DNA of 62,087 nucleotides. Origin: Candidatus Falkowbacteria bacterium CG10_big_fil_rev_8_21_14_0_10_37_14 (GTDB taxonomy: Bacteria; Patescibacteriota; Patescibacteriia; Patescibacteriales; Patescibacteriaceae). Under the pieces are notes generated by a model, which was given only the letters and a program-made list of their open reading frames with translations, searched no databases and had not been told where the DNA came from. The stretch lies in assembly GCA_002778705.1 (NCBI GenBank), contig PFAM01000021.1, positions 426 through 62,512 of the forward strand, read 5' to 3'. Positions 35,977-44,562 of this stretch are shown here, piece by piece; position 1 is the stretch's first letter, and every line of letters starts with the position of its first letter. Made by a program: the position numbers and the translations under genes.

Positions 35977-38895
35977 TTATAACACTTCAATAGCCAACCA
36001 AAGCTCTATACCTTCGATTTTAATATTAGCAACTGGGCAGTTTTCAGGCGCTTTGGCAGTGGCTGATAATTTTTCAGTACCCGTTGACTGCTTAATAATA
36101 GTCACCTGTTGCTCTAGAAAACCAGTTAAACGTTCGTTATTTGATTGATAATAAACATTAACTCGATCTAAAACAGTTAAACCGGTATTTTTTCGAAGAC
36201 CATTAATACCACGAATAAACTCACGTGCCGCACCTTCGGCTAATAATTCTTCAGTTAGTGTGGTGTCTAGCACGACATCAATTTGCCCCTCACCTGCTTC
36301 ACAAATAATTTCTTTAAGATTTAATTCAGCGCGTAAAATCTCTTGATAATTTTCTGATAATTCACAATTCTTAACCGTTAGCCTACTTAAGGGTTGGCGG
36401 ATTTTTAATTTAGCTCCATCACGCTGAGCAAGTCCCAACTCCGCAACTCGTCTAGCAACAACCATAGTTGATAAAACTTCGGCATCGGCTTTAATATCAC
36501 TTGCCACAGGCCAGGCACACAAATGAACAGATTTACTAGTATCGGAAAAATTGTAACCCATGCTTTTTTGCCAAACTGTTTCAGAAATAAATGGTGCAAA
36601 CGGCGCTAAGGCTTTAGATAATTCTACAAGCACAAAACGCAAGGTAGCACGAGCTTCAAACGAGTCGTGCAAACGGTCACGAGAACGGCGAACATACCAA
36701 GTAGATAATTCATCAATAAATTCTGTTAGCGGTCTGACCGCTTTCGGCATATTATAAGCAAACATCTGCTCGGTAACTTCTTTGAGGTTTTTTCTCCAAA
36801 GAGCTAGTACCCAAATATCTAAAATATTTTCTGATAGAGGAGTTTCCGGTTCGCCAGCAATTGTTTCATCACTGCTACCAGCGTAAAAATTATAAACATT
36901 CCAAAGAAGCATAATATTTTTACGCAAACTTTCCAACACTCCAGATTCTATAAAATTAAGATTTTCTGTCTGCATGACCGGACTAGACAACAAGTATAAA
37001 CGTAAAGCATCGGCGCCATATTTATCCATTATCAAACCAGGGTCTGGATAATTAGCTAATTTTTTAGACATCTTTTTGCCGTCAGCCGCTAAAACAATAC
37101 CATTAACAATCGCCTGTTTGAAAGCCGGCTTATCCATAATAGCTGTAGCTAAAATATGCAGATAATAAAACCAAGCTCTAGTTTGATCGACGCCTTCAGC
37201 AATAAAACCAGCTGGAAAATTAGCTTCAAATTTTTCTTGGTCAGAAAAAGGATAATGCCTTTGAGCATAAGGCATAGAGCCCGAATCAAACCAAGTGTCA
37301 ATGACATCTGGGACACGCTTCATAACACCAGAACATTTAGTGCAGGTAATATTTATTTTGTCCAAAACGTGTTTGTGTAAATCGGTAATTTTTTGTCCTG
37401 AGCGTTGTTCTAAATCAACCACAGCACCAAAAACTTCAAGTTCACCACAATCACACTTCCAAATCGGCAAACAACTAGCCCAAAAACGCTGACGACTAAT
37501 AGACCAATCGCGTGCACCACTAAGCCACTGACCAAAACGACCATCTTTAATGTGTTCCGGTGACCAGCTAATATCTTTAGCATTCGCCAAGGCCTTATCT
37601 TTAATTTTAGTAACATTAACAAACCAAGAAGAAGTGGCGTAATTTAATAATGGAGTGTCACAACGCCAACAATGCGGATAACTGTGTTCATATTTAGCCT
37701 TTGAAAATAATAGATTTTTGCCAGCCAGATATTTAACAATTTCCACATCGGTAGTCATATGATCCTGGAGAGGTTTGACTGACAAACCAGCAAAACCTTC
37801 ACACTCTTGCTTGATAATACCGTCCATACCGATATGCTGAACGAAAGGTAATTTTTCTGCTTTGCCTAAATTCATATCATCTTCACCAAAAGCTGGAGCA
37901 ATATGCACTACACCAGTGCCGTCTTCAGTGGTAACAAAGTCGGCCGAATAAACCTGCCAACCTCGTTCATGATTAACTAAGGTCTCATCTTTAGAATAAT
38001 AAACAAATAAAGGTTGATACTTTAAACCTAATAAATCAGTGCCTTTTACTTGAATTTTAGCGCCAGCGTTTTCTGGCAAGATTGTTTCAGCTAAAGCCTG
38101 TGCGACAATTAAAAACTCGCGGTCTTTTTCTAAAATCACATAATTAATTTCAGTGCCGACAGCTAAAGCCACATTAGCAATCAAAGTCCAAGGTGTGGTC
38201 GTCCAAGCTAAAATATAAGTATTGTCATCAACTATAAAATCCCCTATTTTTTGACCAGCCAGTAATTTAAACTTAGCGGTAGCGGATAAATCTTTAATGT
38301 CTTTATAGCCTTCGGCTACTTCTGATTGGCTTAAAGTGGTTTCGCAACGGGGGCAAATATGCATGGAGCGATAGCTTTCATAAATTAAATCTTTATCCCA
38401 AAGCTGTTTAAAAACCCACCAAACCGATTCCATATAATCTATATCCATGGTTTTATAAGGTTCGTCCATATCAACCCAACGACCTAAACGATCGATTGTT
38501 TTGCGCCAATCTTCAGCGTAAGCCAAAACTTTAGAACGACAAAGTTCATTAAACTTATCAACCCCTAAAAGTTCAATATCTTTTTTACTCTTGGAGCCCA
38601 TTTCTTTCTCGACGATATTTTCAATCGGCAAGCCATGGCAATCCCAACCCCATTTACGTTCTACTTTATAACCATTCATAGTCCAAAAACGTGGAACAGC
38701 ATCTTTTAAGATATTACCAACCAAATGACCGTAATGAGGCGTACCAGTCGCAAAAGGTGGACCATCGTAAAAAACATAATCACCATTTTTGGCCGACCTA
38801 TCAACCGATTGTTTAAAAATTTTATTGCTTTCCCAAAACTTCAAAACATTTAATTCTTGCTCGGGAAAATTGTTTTTTGAATTATCTTCTGCCAT
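35977..38895 (-). CDS. ileS: Isoleucyl-tRNA synthetase
   Basis: Class I enzyme with editing domain. 972 aa from ATG 38895 (a second ATG two codons upstream is equally possible). HIGH variant PHYGHLVGN, an editing domain with WTTTPWTLIANVALAV and AFGEDD, a Cys-type zinc region (HICPRCE and CTKC), and KMSKS as KMSKKLANYPDP at about residue 605. This is the eukaryote-like (IleS2) clade, common in CPR. Confidence 0.97.
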   Translation of the reverse strand: MAEDNSKNNFPEQELNVLKFWESNKIFKQSVDRSAKNGDYVFYDGPPFATGTPHYGHLVGNILKDAVPRFWTMNGYKVERKWGWDCHGLPIENIVEKEMGSKSKKDIELLGVDKFNELCRSKVLAYAEDWRKTIDRLGRWVDMDEPYKTMDIDYMESVWWVFKQLWDKDLIYESYRSMHICPRCETTLSQSEVAEGYKDIKDLSATAKFKLLAGQKIGDFIVDDNTYILAWTTTPWTLIANVALAVGTEINYVILEKDREFLIVAQALAETILPENAGAKIQVKGTDLLGLKYQPLFVYYSKDETLVNHERGWQVYSADFVTTEDGTGVVHIAPAFGEDDMNLGKAEKLPFVQHIGMDGIIKQECEGFAGLSVKPLQDHMTTDVEIVKYLAGKNLLFSKAKYEHSYPHCWRCDTPLLNYATSSWFVNVTKIKDKALANAKDISWSPEHIKDGRFGQWLSGARDWSISRQRFWASCLPIWKCDCGELEVFGAVVDLEQRSGQKITDLHKHVLDKINITCTKCSGVMKRVPDVIDTWFDSGSMPYAQRHYPFSDQEKFEANFPAGFIAEGVDQTRAWFYYLHILATAIMDKPAFKQAIVNGIVLAADGKKMSKKLANYPDPGLIMDKYGADALRLYLLSSPVMQTENLNFIESGVLESLRKNIMLLWNVYNFYAGSSDETIAGEPETPLSENILDIWVLALWRKNLKEVTEQMFAYNMPKAVRPLTEFIDELSTWYVRRSRDRLHDSFEARATLRFVLVELSKALAPFAPFISETVWQKSMGYNFSDTSKSVHLCAWPVASDIKADAEVLSTMVVARRVAELGLAQRDGAKLKIRQPLSRLTVKNCELSENYQEILRAELNLKEIICEAGEGQIDVVLDTTLTEELLAEGAAREFIRGINGLRKNTGLTVLDRVNVYYQSNNERLTGFLEQQVTIIKQSTGTEKLSATAKAPENCPVANIKIEGIELWLAIEVL

Positions 38896-38958
38896 ATACA
38901 TAAAATAACAGCCAAAACCTTTATTTTTAGGATAATTTGACCAAAACTTGATAGTCTT

Positions 38959-38987
38959 ATTTTATAGCATTGATAGGTAAATGTCAA
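38959..38987 (-). promoter_or_regulatory. ileS: Promoter of ileS
   Basis: -35 TTGACA (38987-38982) with -10 TAAAAT (17-nt spacer, 38964-38959) or TATAAA (15-nt). Divergent from uvrB. Confidence 0.7.
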
Positions 38988-39023
38988 AGCAACATTGACG
39001 TTTATTATAATTTAAGGTGTAAT

Positions 39024-40850
39024 ATGGTCATGTCATTCAAATTACAAGCTGATTTTAAACCAACTGGCGATCAACCCGAAGCTATTAAGAAATTAGTAGC
39101 TGGTTTGTCGTCCAAACAACAACACCAAACTCTCTTAGGCGTGACTGGATCAGGCAAAACTTTTACCATGGCTAAAATCATTGAGAGCGTCCAGCGTCCG
39201 ACGCTAATTATGTCACACAATAAAACTTTAGCCGCTCAGCTTTATGGCGAATTTAAGCAATTTTTCCCTGATGCAGCCGTCCACTATTTCGTTTCCTATT
39301 ACGACTATTATCAACCAGAGGCTTATATTCCGCAAACCGACACCTACATCGAAAAAGAAGCACAGATTAATGAAGAAATTGATCGTTTGCGTCACGCCGC
39401 CACTCAAGCCTTAATGACTAGGCGAGATTGTATTATTGTGGCTTCGGTAAGTTGTATTTATGGCTTAGGAGAAAAACTGACCTATGAAGAAATGTCATTA
39501 AAATACACAGTCGGGCAAATGATTAAACGCAACGCCCTCTTGCGTGATTTAGTGCGAATTCAATACGAACGCGATGACATTAGTTTTAAGCGTGGCAGTT
39601 TTCGCGTCAAAGGCGAAAATATCGATGTTCACTTAACCACCGGCGAGGAAATTATTAGCTTAAGTTTTGATGGTGATGTTTTAGATAAAATTTGGCGCTA
39701 TAGAATACCAGGCGAGAAAAAAGCTTGGACCATGGAGTTTAAAAAAAATCAAGGCGAAGCTTTAGAAACTATTAAAATTATTCCGGCCAAACATTTTATG
39801 ACTCCAGCTGATCAATTAGCCGAGAGTATTGAAAATATCCGAGAAGAACTAGAAGAACGGCACGCTGTTTTATTAAATCTAGGCAAGTTTGCCGAAGCAC
39901 AGCGACTAAAAAGCAAGACCGAATATGATTTGGAAATGCTCGAAAACTTGGGCTACTGCAATGGCATTGAAAATTATTCCAGGCAATTAACCCTGCGTGC
40001 AGCTGGCGTAGCCCCTGATGTGCTGCTAGATTATTTGCCAGCTGATTATTTATTGTTTATAGACGAATCGCATGTCAGCATTCCGCAGATTCGTGGAATG
40101 TATGCCGGCGACCATTCACGCAAAGAAACTTTAATCGAATTTGGTTGGCGTTTACCCTCGGCTATTGATAATCGCCCACTTAATTTCAAAGAGTTTTGCG
40201 ATAAAATTAATCAAGTTATTTATGTCAGCGCCACACCAAGCGAATATGAACTAACCAAATCTTCGCAAGTGGTTAAACAAATCATTCGCCCAACAGGACT
40301 ATTAGACCCCTCAATCACCATTCGTCCAACCGCTAATCAGATTACTGATTTAATTAAAGAAATTAAAATTCGAACAGAGAGAGGCGAACGAACATTAGCT
40401 ATTACTTTAACCAAGCGAATGGCCGAAGAGTTAGCCTCCTTCCTGGAAGAAGAAGGTATTAAGGCAACTTATTTACATTCAGAAATCGTCGCGCTGGAAC
40501 GGCTAGACATTTTACGCGATTTGAAATCCGGAAAATATGATGTACTGATTGGTATTAATTTATTACGCGAGGGCTTAGACTTGCCGGAGGTATCGCTGGT
40601 CGCTATTTTAAATGCCGATCATGCGGGATTTTTACGCACTGCCACTTCGCTAATTCAAACCATGGGACGAGCGGCCAGGCACGAACACGGAGAAGTAATT
40701 ATGTATGGCGACCAAATCACTCCTGCTATGAAACAAGCGATTAAAGAAACGACCGATCGGCGTATCGCTCAGATTGCTTATAATAAAAAACACGGCATTA
40801 CACCGCGGTCGACTAAAAATAAACAGGCTGAGACAGCTTTTAGTAATTAA
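39024..40850 (+). CDS. uvrB: Excinuclease ABC subunit B
   Basis: Damage-verifying helicase of nucleotide excision repair. 608 aa from ATG 39024, chosen because AAGG lies 6 nt upstream. Walker A GVTGSGKTFT, the beta-hairpin region YYDYYQPEAYIPQTDTYIEK, DExx box LFIDESH, motif V/VI GINLLREGLDLPEV and QTMGRAARH. It ends at about the end of the helicase domain, lacking the C-terminal UVR domain that binds UvrC in E. coli. Convergent with uvrC 420 bp away. Confidence 0.95.
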   Translation: MVMSFKLQADFKPTGDQPEAIKKLVAGLSSKQQHQTLLGVTGSGKTFTMAKIIESVQRPTLIMSHNKTLAAQLYGEFKQFFPDAAVHYFVSYYDYYQPEAYIPQTDTYIEKEAQINEEIDRLRHAATQALMTRRDCIIVASVSCIYGLGEKLTYEEMSLKYTVGQMIKRNALLRDLVRIQYERDDISFKRGSFRVKGENIDVHLTTGEEIISLSFDGDVLDKIWRYRIPGEKKAWTMEFKKNQGEALETIKIIPAKHFMTPADQLAESIENIREELEERHAVLLNLGKFAEAQRLKSKTEYDLEMLENLGYCNGIENYSRQLTLRAAGVAPDVLLDYLPADYLLFIDESHVSIPQIRGMYAGDHSRKETLIEFGWRLPSAIDNRPLNFKEFCDKINQVIYVSATPSEYELTKSSQVVKQIIRPTGLLDPSITIRPTANQITDLIKEIKIRTERGERTLAITLTKRMAEELASFLEEEGIKATYLHSEIVALERLDILRDLKSGKYDVLIGINLLREGLDLPEVSLVAILNADHAGFLRTATSLIQTMGRAARHEHGEVIMYGDQITPAMKQAIKETTDRRIAQIAYNKKHGITPRSTKNKQAETAFSN

Positions 40851-40864
40851 GGTTTGTGCTTATA

Positions 40865-40899
40865 AACAACATTATAGATTTTTATAAGTGTTGTTGTTT
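40865..40899 (+). terminator. Terminator of uvrB
   Basis: Stem AACAAC-ATTATA / TATAA-GTGTTGTT with short loop, followed by GTTTC; 15 nt after the stop. U-tract is modest. Confidence 0.6.
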
Positions 40900-41048
40900 C
40901 TTAATTTAATACTATCAATAATCACTCCGTCAGTTTTATGAAAAATAATTCTAAAGTTTTTAGACCTTAGACGATAAAAATCGGTGTTTTTTATTTTAAC
41001 AACATTTAACTTTTGATCACCGGCTATTAAACTTTGGATAACTGCCAA
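40872..41048 (-). pseudogene. Fragment of a RelE/ParE-type toxin (C-terminal half)
   Basis: An open frame of 58 codons from a TTG at 41048. It carries the C-terminal RelE pattern: TDFYRLRSKNFRIIFHKTDG (L/YRLR..dyRiiF), then IIDSIKLRNNNTYKNL. The N-terminal half (normally ~35 residues) is absent, no antitoxin gene is adjacent, and its 3' end overlaps the uvrB terminator. Most likely a remnant. Confidence 0.7.
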
Positions 41049-41181
41049 TTTTTAAAGTTGCGGTGTTTGTACGCGGGGCCGTAATACTTGTGCCATAAGA
41101 CGCCATTATTGCAATAGATCCATTTATATAAATAATTACACTATTATTACCTAAAGTTCCATCCCAAGTAACGGTTATCAT
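41017..41181 (-). pseudogene. Fragment of a LamG-domain surface protein
   Basis: A 54-codon frame: VTWDGTLGNNSVIIYINGS, then TAPRTNTATLKIGSYPKF. This is the middle of a LamG fold (VTWDGT..IYINGS..LKIG). Neither the pilin start nor the domain ends are present. It overlaps the RelE fragment in another frame. Related in kind to the LamG pilin at 21.4-22.4 kb. Confidence 0.7.
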
Positions 41182-41272
41182 ATTGAATCTTCAATGAAAG
41201 CGAAATTATTTTTTGATTGAGGCATAACTTTTTTATTATTACACCGCAAATTATAAAATAAAACAAAAAAAT

Positions 41273-42538
41273 CTATTTAAACATTTTTTTACTGCGCAAA
41301 TCTCGATGAAAGCCGATAGCAAAACGGTGCGACTCATCGCGAACCCGCTTCACCAGATGCAAAGCCGGCGAGCTTAACGGTAGCTGTAAGGCTGTAGTCT
41401 GGCCAGGAAAAAATATTTTATCAGGTGCCTTAGATGAGCGTAAGCCCTCCCCTTTAGAAATTGCTAAAACATCCAAATCTAATTGATATTTTTTCAAGAT
41501 TCTTAAGGTGGTATTGAGCTGAGCTTTACCACCATCGATAATTAATAAGTCCGGCAACGGCCAATCATCGTGTTTAAGTCTCCGTTCCAAAACTTCTTTA
41601 AGCATATCAGTATCGCCAAGTCCCCCAGCTTGAATCTTAAACTTACGATACTGACTATTGTCCGCTTCGCCACCAGCAAAGACCACCATCACGCCAACCG
41701 ATTCTCTACCTGGGCCCGTTGATAAATCATAACCCTCGATTCTTTGCGGAACTTTTTTAAGCGACAAAACTTTAGCTAGCTCCACCACATCGTTGGCATA
41801 TTTATCAGCCACCGATAACACTTGTGCCCCAGCCAAGACAGCACGCAAAGATACCAGACGCATTTTTAATCTAGTAGCCCCAAGTTCATCGCCAGACTTG
41901 ACTAATTTTTTCATCTCACGTTCCATATCGGCGACAACTTTATTTTTTTTACCATCCAAAAATGACATCAAGGGCTTAATAACCTGTTTCAGATATTCTT
42001 CCGGGCTTACCACGCCGCCACAAGCACCCAGGCAACGACCGACTTGATAATAAAAACAAGGTTTAGAACCAATCTTACGAGTAGTACAATAAGGCCAAAT
42101 TTTACGCACCGCTCGCAGAGTTTCACGCACTGCTCTAGTGCTAACGAAAGGGCCGTAATATTTTCCGCTCTTATCCAAATTTCTAGTGGCAAAAACCGCC
42201 GGTAATTCATCCTCCAAAGATATTTTAATATAAATAAACCGTTTGTCATCTCTAAGAGAGATATTATATTCCGGCTGATATTTTTTTATTAAATTGGCTT
42301 CCAAAAGTAAGGCTTCGATTTCGCTATCCGTATCCAACCACTTAACTTGGCAAATTTTGGTTAACATTTGCTGCTTTAAGAGGCTTAACTCCCCAGGTCT
42401 CTGCCAATAACTTAAAATCCGTGAACGCAAGTTCACAGCTTTGCCAACATAAATAATCTTGCCCTTAGCATCTAAAAACTGATACGATCCCGAGGTTAGG
42501 GGCAGATTTAATTGTTTAATATTGTCTAAGATTAGCAT
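41273..42538 (-). CDS. uvrC: Excinuclease ABC subunit C, short form
   Basis: Makes the two incisions in nucleotide excision repair. 421 aa against ~600 usual. GIY-YIG domain at residues 12-90 (SGSYQFLDAKGKIIYVGKA), Cys cluster CFYYQVGRCLGACGG, UVR helix about 205-235, then the RNase-H-like 5' nuclease domain (EGYDLSTGPG, LLIIDGGKAQLN, RDESHRFAIGFHR). It ends just after that domain, so the C-terminal tandem HhH DNA-binding region is missing. Stop is clean and the frame intact, so this looks like a genuine short form. Promoter predicts a leaderless mRNA. Confidence 0.92.
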   Translation of the reverse strand: MLILDNIKQLNLPLTSGSYQFLDAKGKIIYVGKAVNLRSRILSYWQRPGELSLLKQQMLTKICQVKWLDTDSEIEALLLEANLIKKYQPEYNISLRDDKRFIYIKISLEDELPAVFATRNLDKSGKYYGPFVSTRAVRETLRAVRKIWPYCTTRKIGSKPCFYYQVGRCLGACGGVVSPEEYLKQVIKPLMSFLDGKKNKVVADMEREMKKLVKSGDELGATRLKMRLVSLRAVLAGAQVLSVADKYANDVVELAKVLSLKKVPQRIEGYDLSTGPGRESVGVMVVFAGGEADNSQYRKFKIQAGGLGDTDMLKEVLERRLKHDDWPLPDLLIIDGGKAQLNTTLRILKKYQLDLDVLAISKGEGLRSSKAPDKIFFPGQTTALQLPLSSPALHLVKRVRDESHRFAIGFHRDLRSKKMFK

Positions 42539-42544
42539 ATTTTA

Positions 42545-42573
42545 TTTATAGCCTATTTAATGCTAAAAAACAA
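42545..42573 (-). promoter_or_regulatory. uvrC: Promoter of uvrC (leaderless)
   Basis: -35 TTGTTT (42573-42568), 17-nt spacer, -10 TATAAA (42550-42545); only 6 nt to the ATG at 42538. Confidence 0.6.
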
Positions 42574-42621
42574 GATTAGTTTATTATTTTGGCTAAAGTA
42601 AGATATAATTTACTATAATCA

Positions 42622-42650
42622 TTGACATTTTATTAAAAATGTGCTATCAT
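42622..42650 (+). promoter_or_regulatory. Promoter of the transglutaminase-like gene
   Basis: -35 TTGACA (42622-42627), 17-nt spacer, extended -10 TGC-TATCAT (42645-42650). Confidence 0.8.
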
Positions 42651-42704
42651 TAAAATTATAATTCTTTGAAAATTAAATAAATTATAAATAGAAGGAATCT
42701 TATA

Positions 42705-44021
42705 ATGGCTGATATAGCTATAGAAGAATTGGCAAAAAAAGTAAAACTCGATAGAGAAAAACGCGAATTACAAGAAAGCCAAAAAAGACAAGCGGAAAGA
42801 GAGGCTTCTTTAAATAAAGTAAAGCCAATCAATTCAAGCCCCAAGCCAGTGGTTAATACTGCTGGTCAAAAACCTCAGGCGACAATAAAACCGTCTGCTA
42901 AACAAACTCCTAGGCGGACAGCTTCGCTGAAGGACAATATCTTTGGTGTTAAGAAACTGAAGATCAACTCCCCCAAGCAACTAGCTGTTATCACAGAGCC
43001 AGTTGTGGCAACTGTTGCACCTGAAGTGGTAGAAACAACAGCAGCTACAAAAAATGCTACACTGGCACCGGCTGTACCAATGATTCAAAGACGAGTGTCT
43101 GGAGAATTTTGGCCAATGGTTTTTGTGGGTGTCACTATAGCCGTCTTGTGTGGTATTACTGGATATTATTTTTTATCAACACCACAAGTTCAAGCAAACC
43201 AAAGCGACGCCATAAACGACTTCAGAGATACTGTTAAAGTTATCCATTTAAAAAAATCGGATCAACTAACCGACGAAGAAATTCACCAAAGAGATGCAGA
43301 GCCGACTTTTATACAAACAGAGTCTCCAGCTCCACCAGCTAAAGCTGATACCAACTTTGGCGACATTCTAGTTCGCAATTACTCTTGGAAGTATGACAAT
43401 CAAAGCTACACAGCACAACTAGTCTTGAGCAAAAAAATTCTGGAAAATTATGCCCAAAGCAAAGATGGACCAGAATTAAATTATGAAGCGTTGTTAAATA
43501 ATTCGGAAACTGATGATGACGGCGTAGCTCAGCTAGTAGAGCAGATGAAAAAACAAGCTAAGGAAAAAGGATTAAACGATCGTCAGTTAGTTGAACTGGC
43601 CATGAGCTTTGTTCAATCAGAGATTACTTACGACTACGCCAAAGCAGCTAACAATAAAACCTGTTATCGTCCTTATGAACTTCTAGATAAAAAACAAGGA
43701 GTTTGTATCGACAAATCGATTTTAGGCTTAGCTATCTTAAAAGAGATAGGCGTGGAATCTTGCTTGATTGTTATGCATGATATTAATCATGCGGCCATTG
43801 GCTTAGGCGGACAAAACAGAAGCGGAATTGACGGTAGTAACTGGACTTATCTAGAAACAACCGCCAATCTAAAACCCGGAGAAATACCTCTTTACCGACA
43901 AGGCAATCTTGGACCGGAAATTATTAAAAATAATTCCAGTCGCACAGCTAACTTGGGAGAATTACAATTCTTACTAATTAGCCCTGGTAAACCCTGGAAT
44001 GACAACAATGTTATTTCATAA
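42705..44021 (+). CDS. Membrane-anchored transglutaminase-like protein
   Basis: 438 aa. A charged, coiled-coil-like N-terminus (about 1-35), a low-complexity linker, a membrane helix at about 143-163 (MVFVGVTIAVLCGITGYYFL), then an outer domain. The C-terminal transglutaminase-like core has a catalytic-type triad: Cys334 in KKQGVCIDKS, His362 in INHAAIGLGG, and Glu384 in TYLETT (Asp/Glu usual). Such domains act as cysteine proteases or crosslinkers; substrate unknown. Shine-Dalgarno AGAAGGAA 8 nt before the ATG. Monocistronic with its own promoter and terminator. Confidence 0.82.
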   Translation: MADIAIEELAKKVKLDREKRELQESQKRQAEREASLNKVKPINSSPKPVVNTAGQKPQATIKPSAKQTPRRTASLKDNIFGVKKLKINSPKQLAVITEPVVATVAPEVVETTAATKNATLAPAVPMIQRRVSGEFWPMVFVGVTIAVLCGITGYYFLSTPQVQANQSDAINDFRDTVKVIHLKKSDQLTDEEIHQRDAEPTFIQTESPAPPAKADTNFGDILVRNYSWKYDNQSYTAQLVLSKKILENYAQSKDGPELNYEALLNNSETDDDGVAQLVEQMKKQAKEKGLNDRQLVELAMSFVQSEITYDYAKAANNKTCYRPYELLDKKQGVCIDKSILGLAILKEIGVESCLIVMHDINHAAIGLGGQNRSGIDGSNWTYLETTANLKPGEIPLYRQGNLGPEIIKNNSSRTANLGELQFLLISPGKPWNDNNVIS

Positions 44022-44026
44022 AAAAC

Positions 44027-44072
44027 AAACCCCCTCCATCCCGTTAAACGGAATTGGTGGGGGTTATTTTTT
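44027..44072. terminator. Bidirectional terminator between the transglutaminase-like and ferredoxin genes
   Basis: GC-rich arms AACCCCCTCCA / TGGTGGGGGTT (one mismatch) with an inner CCG-TTAAA-CGG, followed by ATTTTTTT on the plus strand and flanked by A-runs for the minus strand. Confidence 0.88.
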
Positions 44073-44081
44073 TATCCAAAT

Positions 44082-44258
44082 TTAGTCAGTGGTAATAGCG
44101 GCGACCGGGCAAGAATCAATAGCGTCTTGAACGGCCTCTGGAGACGGGTTACCAATAGCCTCAGCCTTACCTTGCGAGTTAATTTGAAAACCTTCAGGGC
44201 AAAGAGAAGCACAAGCTCCACAACCGATACATAGATCGGCATTAACTTTATGCGACAT
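44082..44258 (-). CDS. Small [4Fe-4S] ferredoxin
   Basis: 58 aa, MSHKVNADLCIGCGACASLC at the start. Single-cluster ferredoxin: Cys10, Cys13, Cys16 (CxxCxxC) and Cys50 in DSCPVAAI; an extra Cys20 precedes Pro. Electron carrier in the cytoplasm; partner enzymes are not in the window. It stops 10 nt before the shared terminator. No Shine-Dalgarno is seen. In CPR, single-cluster ferredoxins of this kind occur although most redox enzymes are lost. Confidence 0.93.
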   Translation of the reverse strand: MSHKVNADLCIGCGACASLCPEGFQINSQGKAEAIGNPSPEAVQDAIDSCPVAAITTD

Positions 44259-44338
44259 AGAGAGATATTTAGTGAATAAATTAACATTGGTAGCTTAAAA
44301 CTTATTTAAAGATAAATCAAGGCTGGGATATAAATTAA

Positions 44339-44429
44339 TGTCAAATATCAAATTTCCAATTTCCAATCAATGGGGACAAATGTCAAATTTCAAAAAACAC
44401 AACGACACTAGCGCTAATTTCCAATGTTA
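44339..44429. repeat. GAAATT-type heptad repeats and variants, fba upstream region
   Basis: On the minus strand GATT-GGAAATT-GGAAATT-TGATATT-TGACA, and a second partial set about 30 nt on. Same heptad style as 10481, 17916 and 32758. No gene lies in this ~300-bp stretch besides the fba leader. Confidence 0.45.
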
Positions 44430-44434
44430 AAATT

Positions 44435-44446
44435 TTGTGCTATAAT
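44435..44446 (+). promoter_or_regulatory. Extended -10 of the fba promoter
   Basis: Strong TGC-TATAAT (TATAAT 44441-44446) with no clear -35; start near 44453 gives a ~110-nt leader that ends in leader motif copy 3. Confidence 0.55.
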
Positions 44447-44521
44447 GGAAAGACAAAAAATAAGAAACAATAAACCAATCAACGATGTTTATTATTTATT
44501 GAAATAAATAACTTCTTACCT

Positions 44522-44554
44522 CTTGGCGAGACCCTCGCTTTCGCAAGGGTAAAA
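44522..44554 (+). promoter_or_regulatory. Leader motif copy 3 (upstream of fba)
   Basis: CTTGGCGAGA, hairpin ACCCTCGC-TTTC-GCAAGGGT, then AAAA. The 3' arm carries AAGGG 13 nt before the fba ATG, with no other Shine-Dalgarno. GCGAG immediately upstream can instead pair with the CTCGC of the 5' arm (5 bp, ACC loop), a mutually exclusive alternative. Confidence 0.6.
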
Positions 44555-44562
44555 TCGGGATT

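Noticed and set aside
44072-44287. A 71-codon frame on the minus strand with hydrophobic residues
   Set aside because: It is the wrong frame over the ferredoxin gene (44082-44258), whose CxxCxxC...CP pattern is unmistakable.
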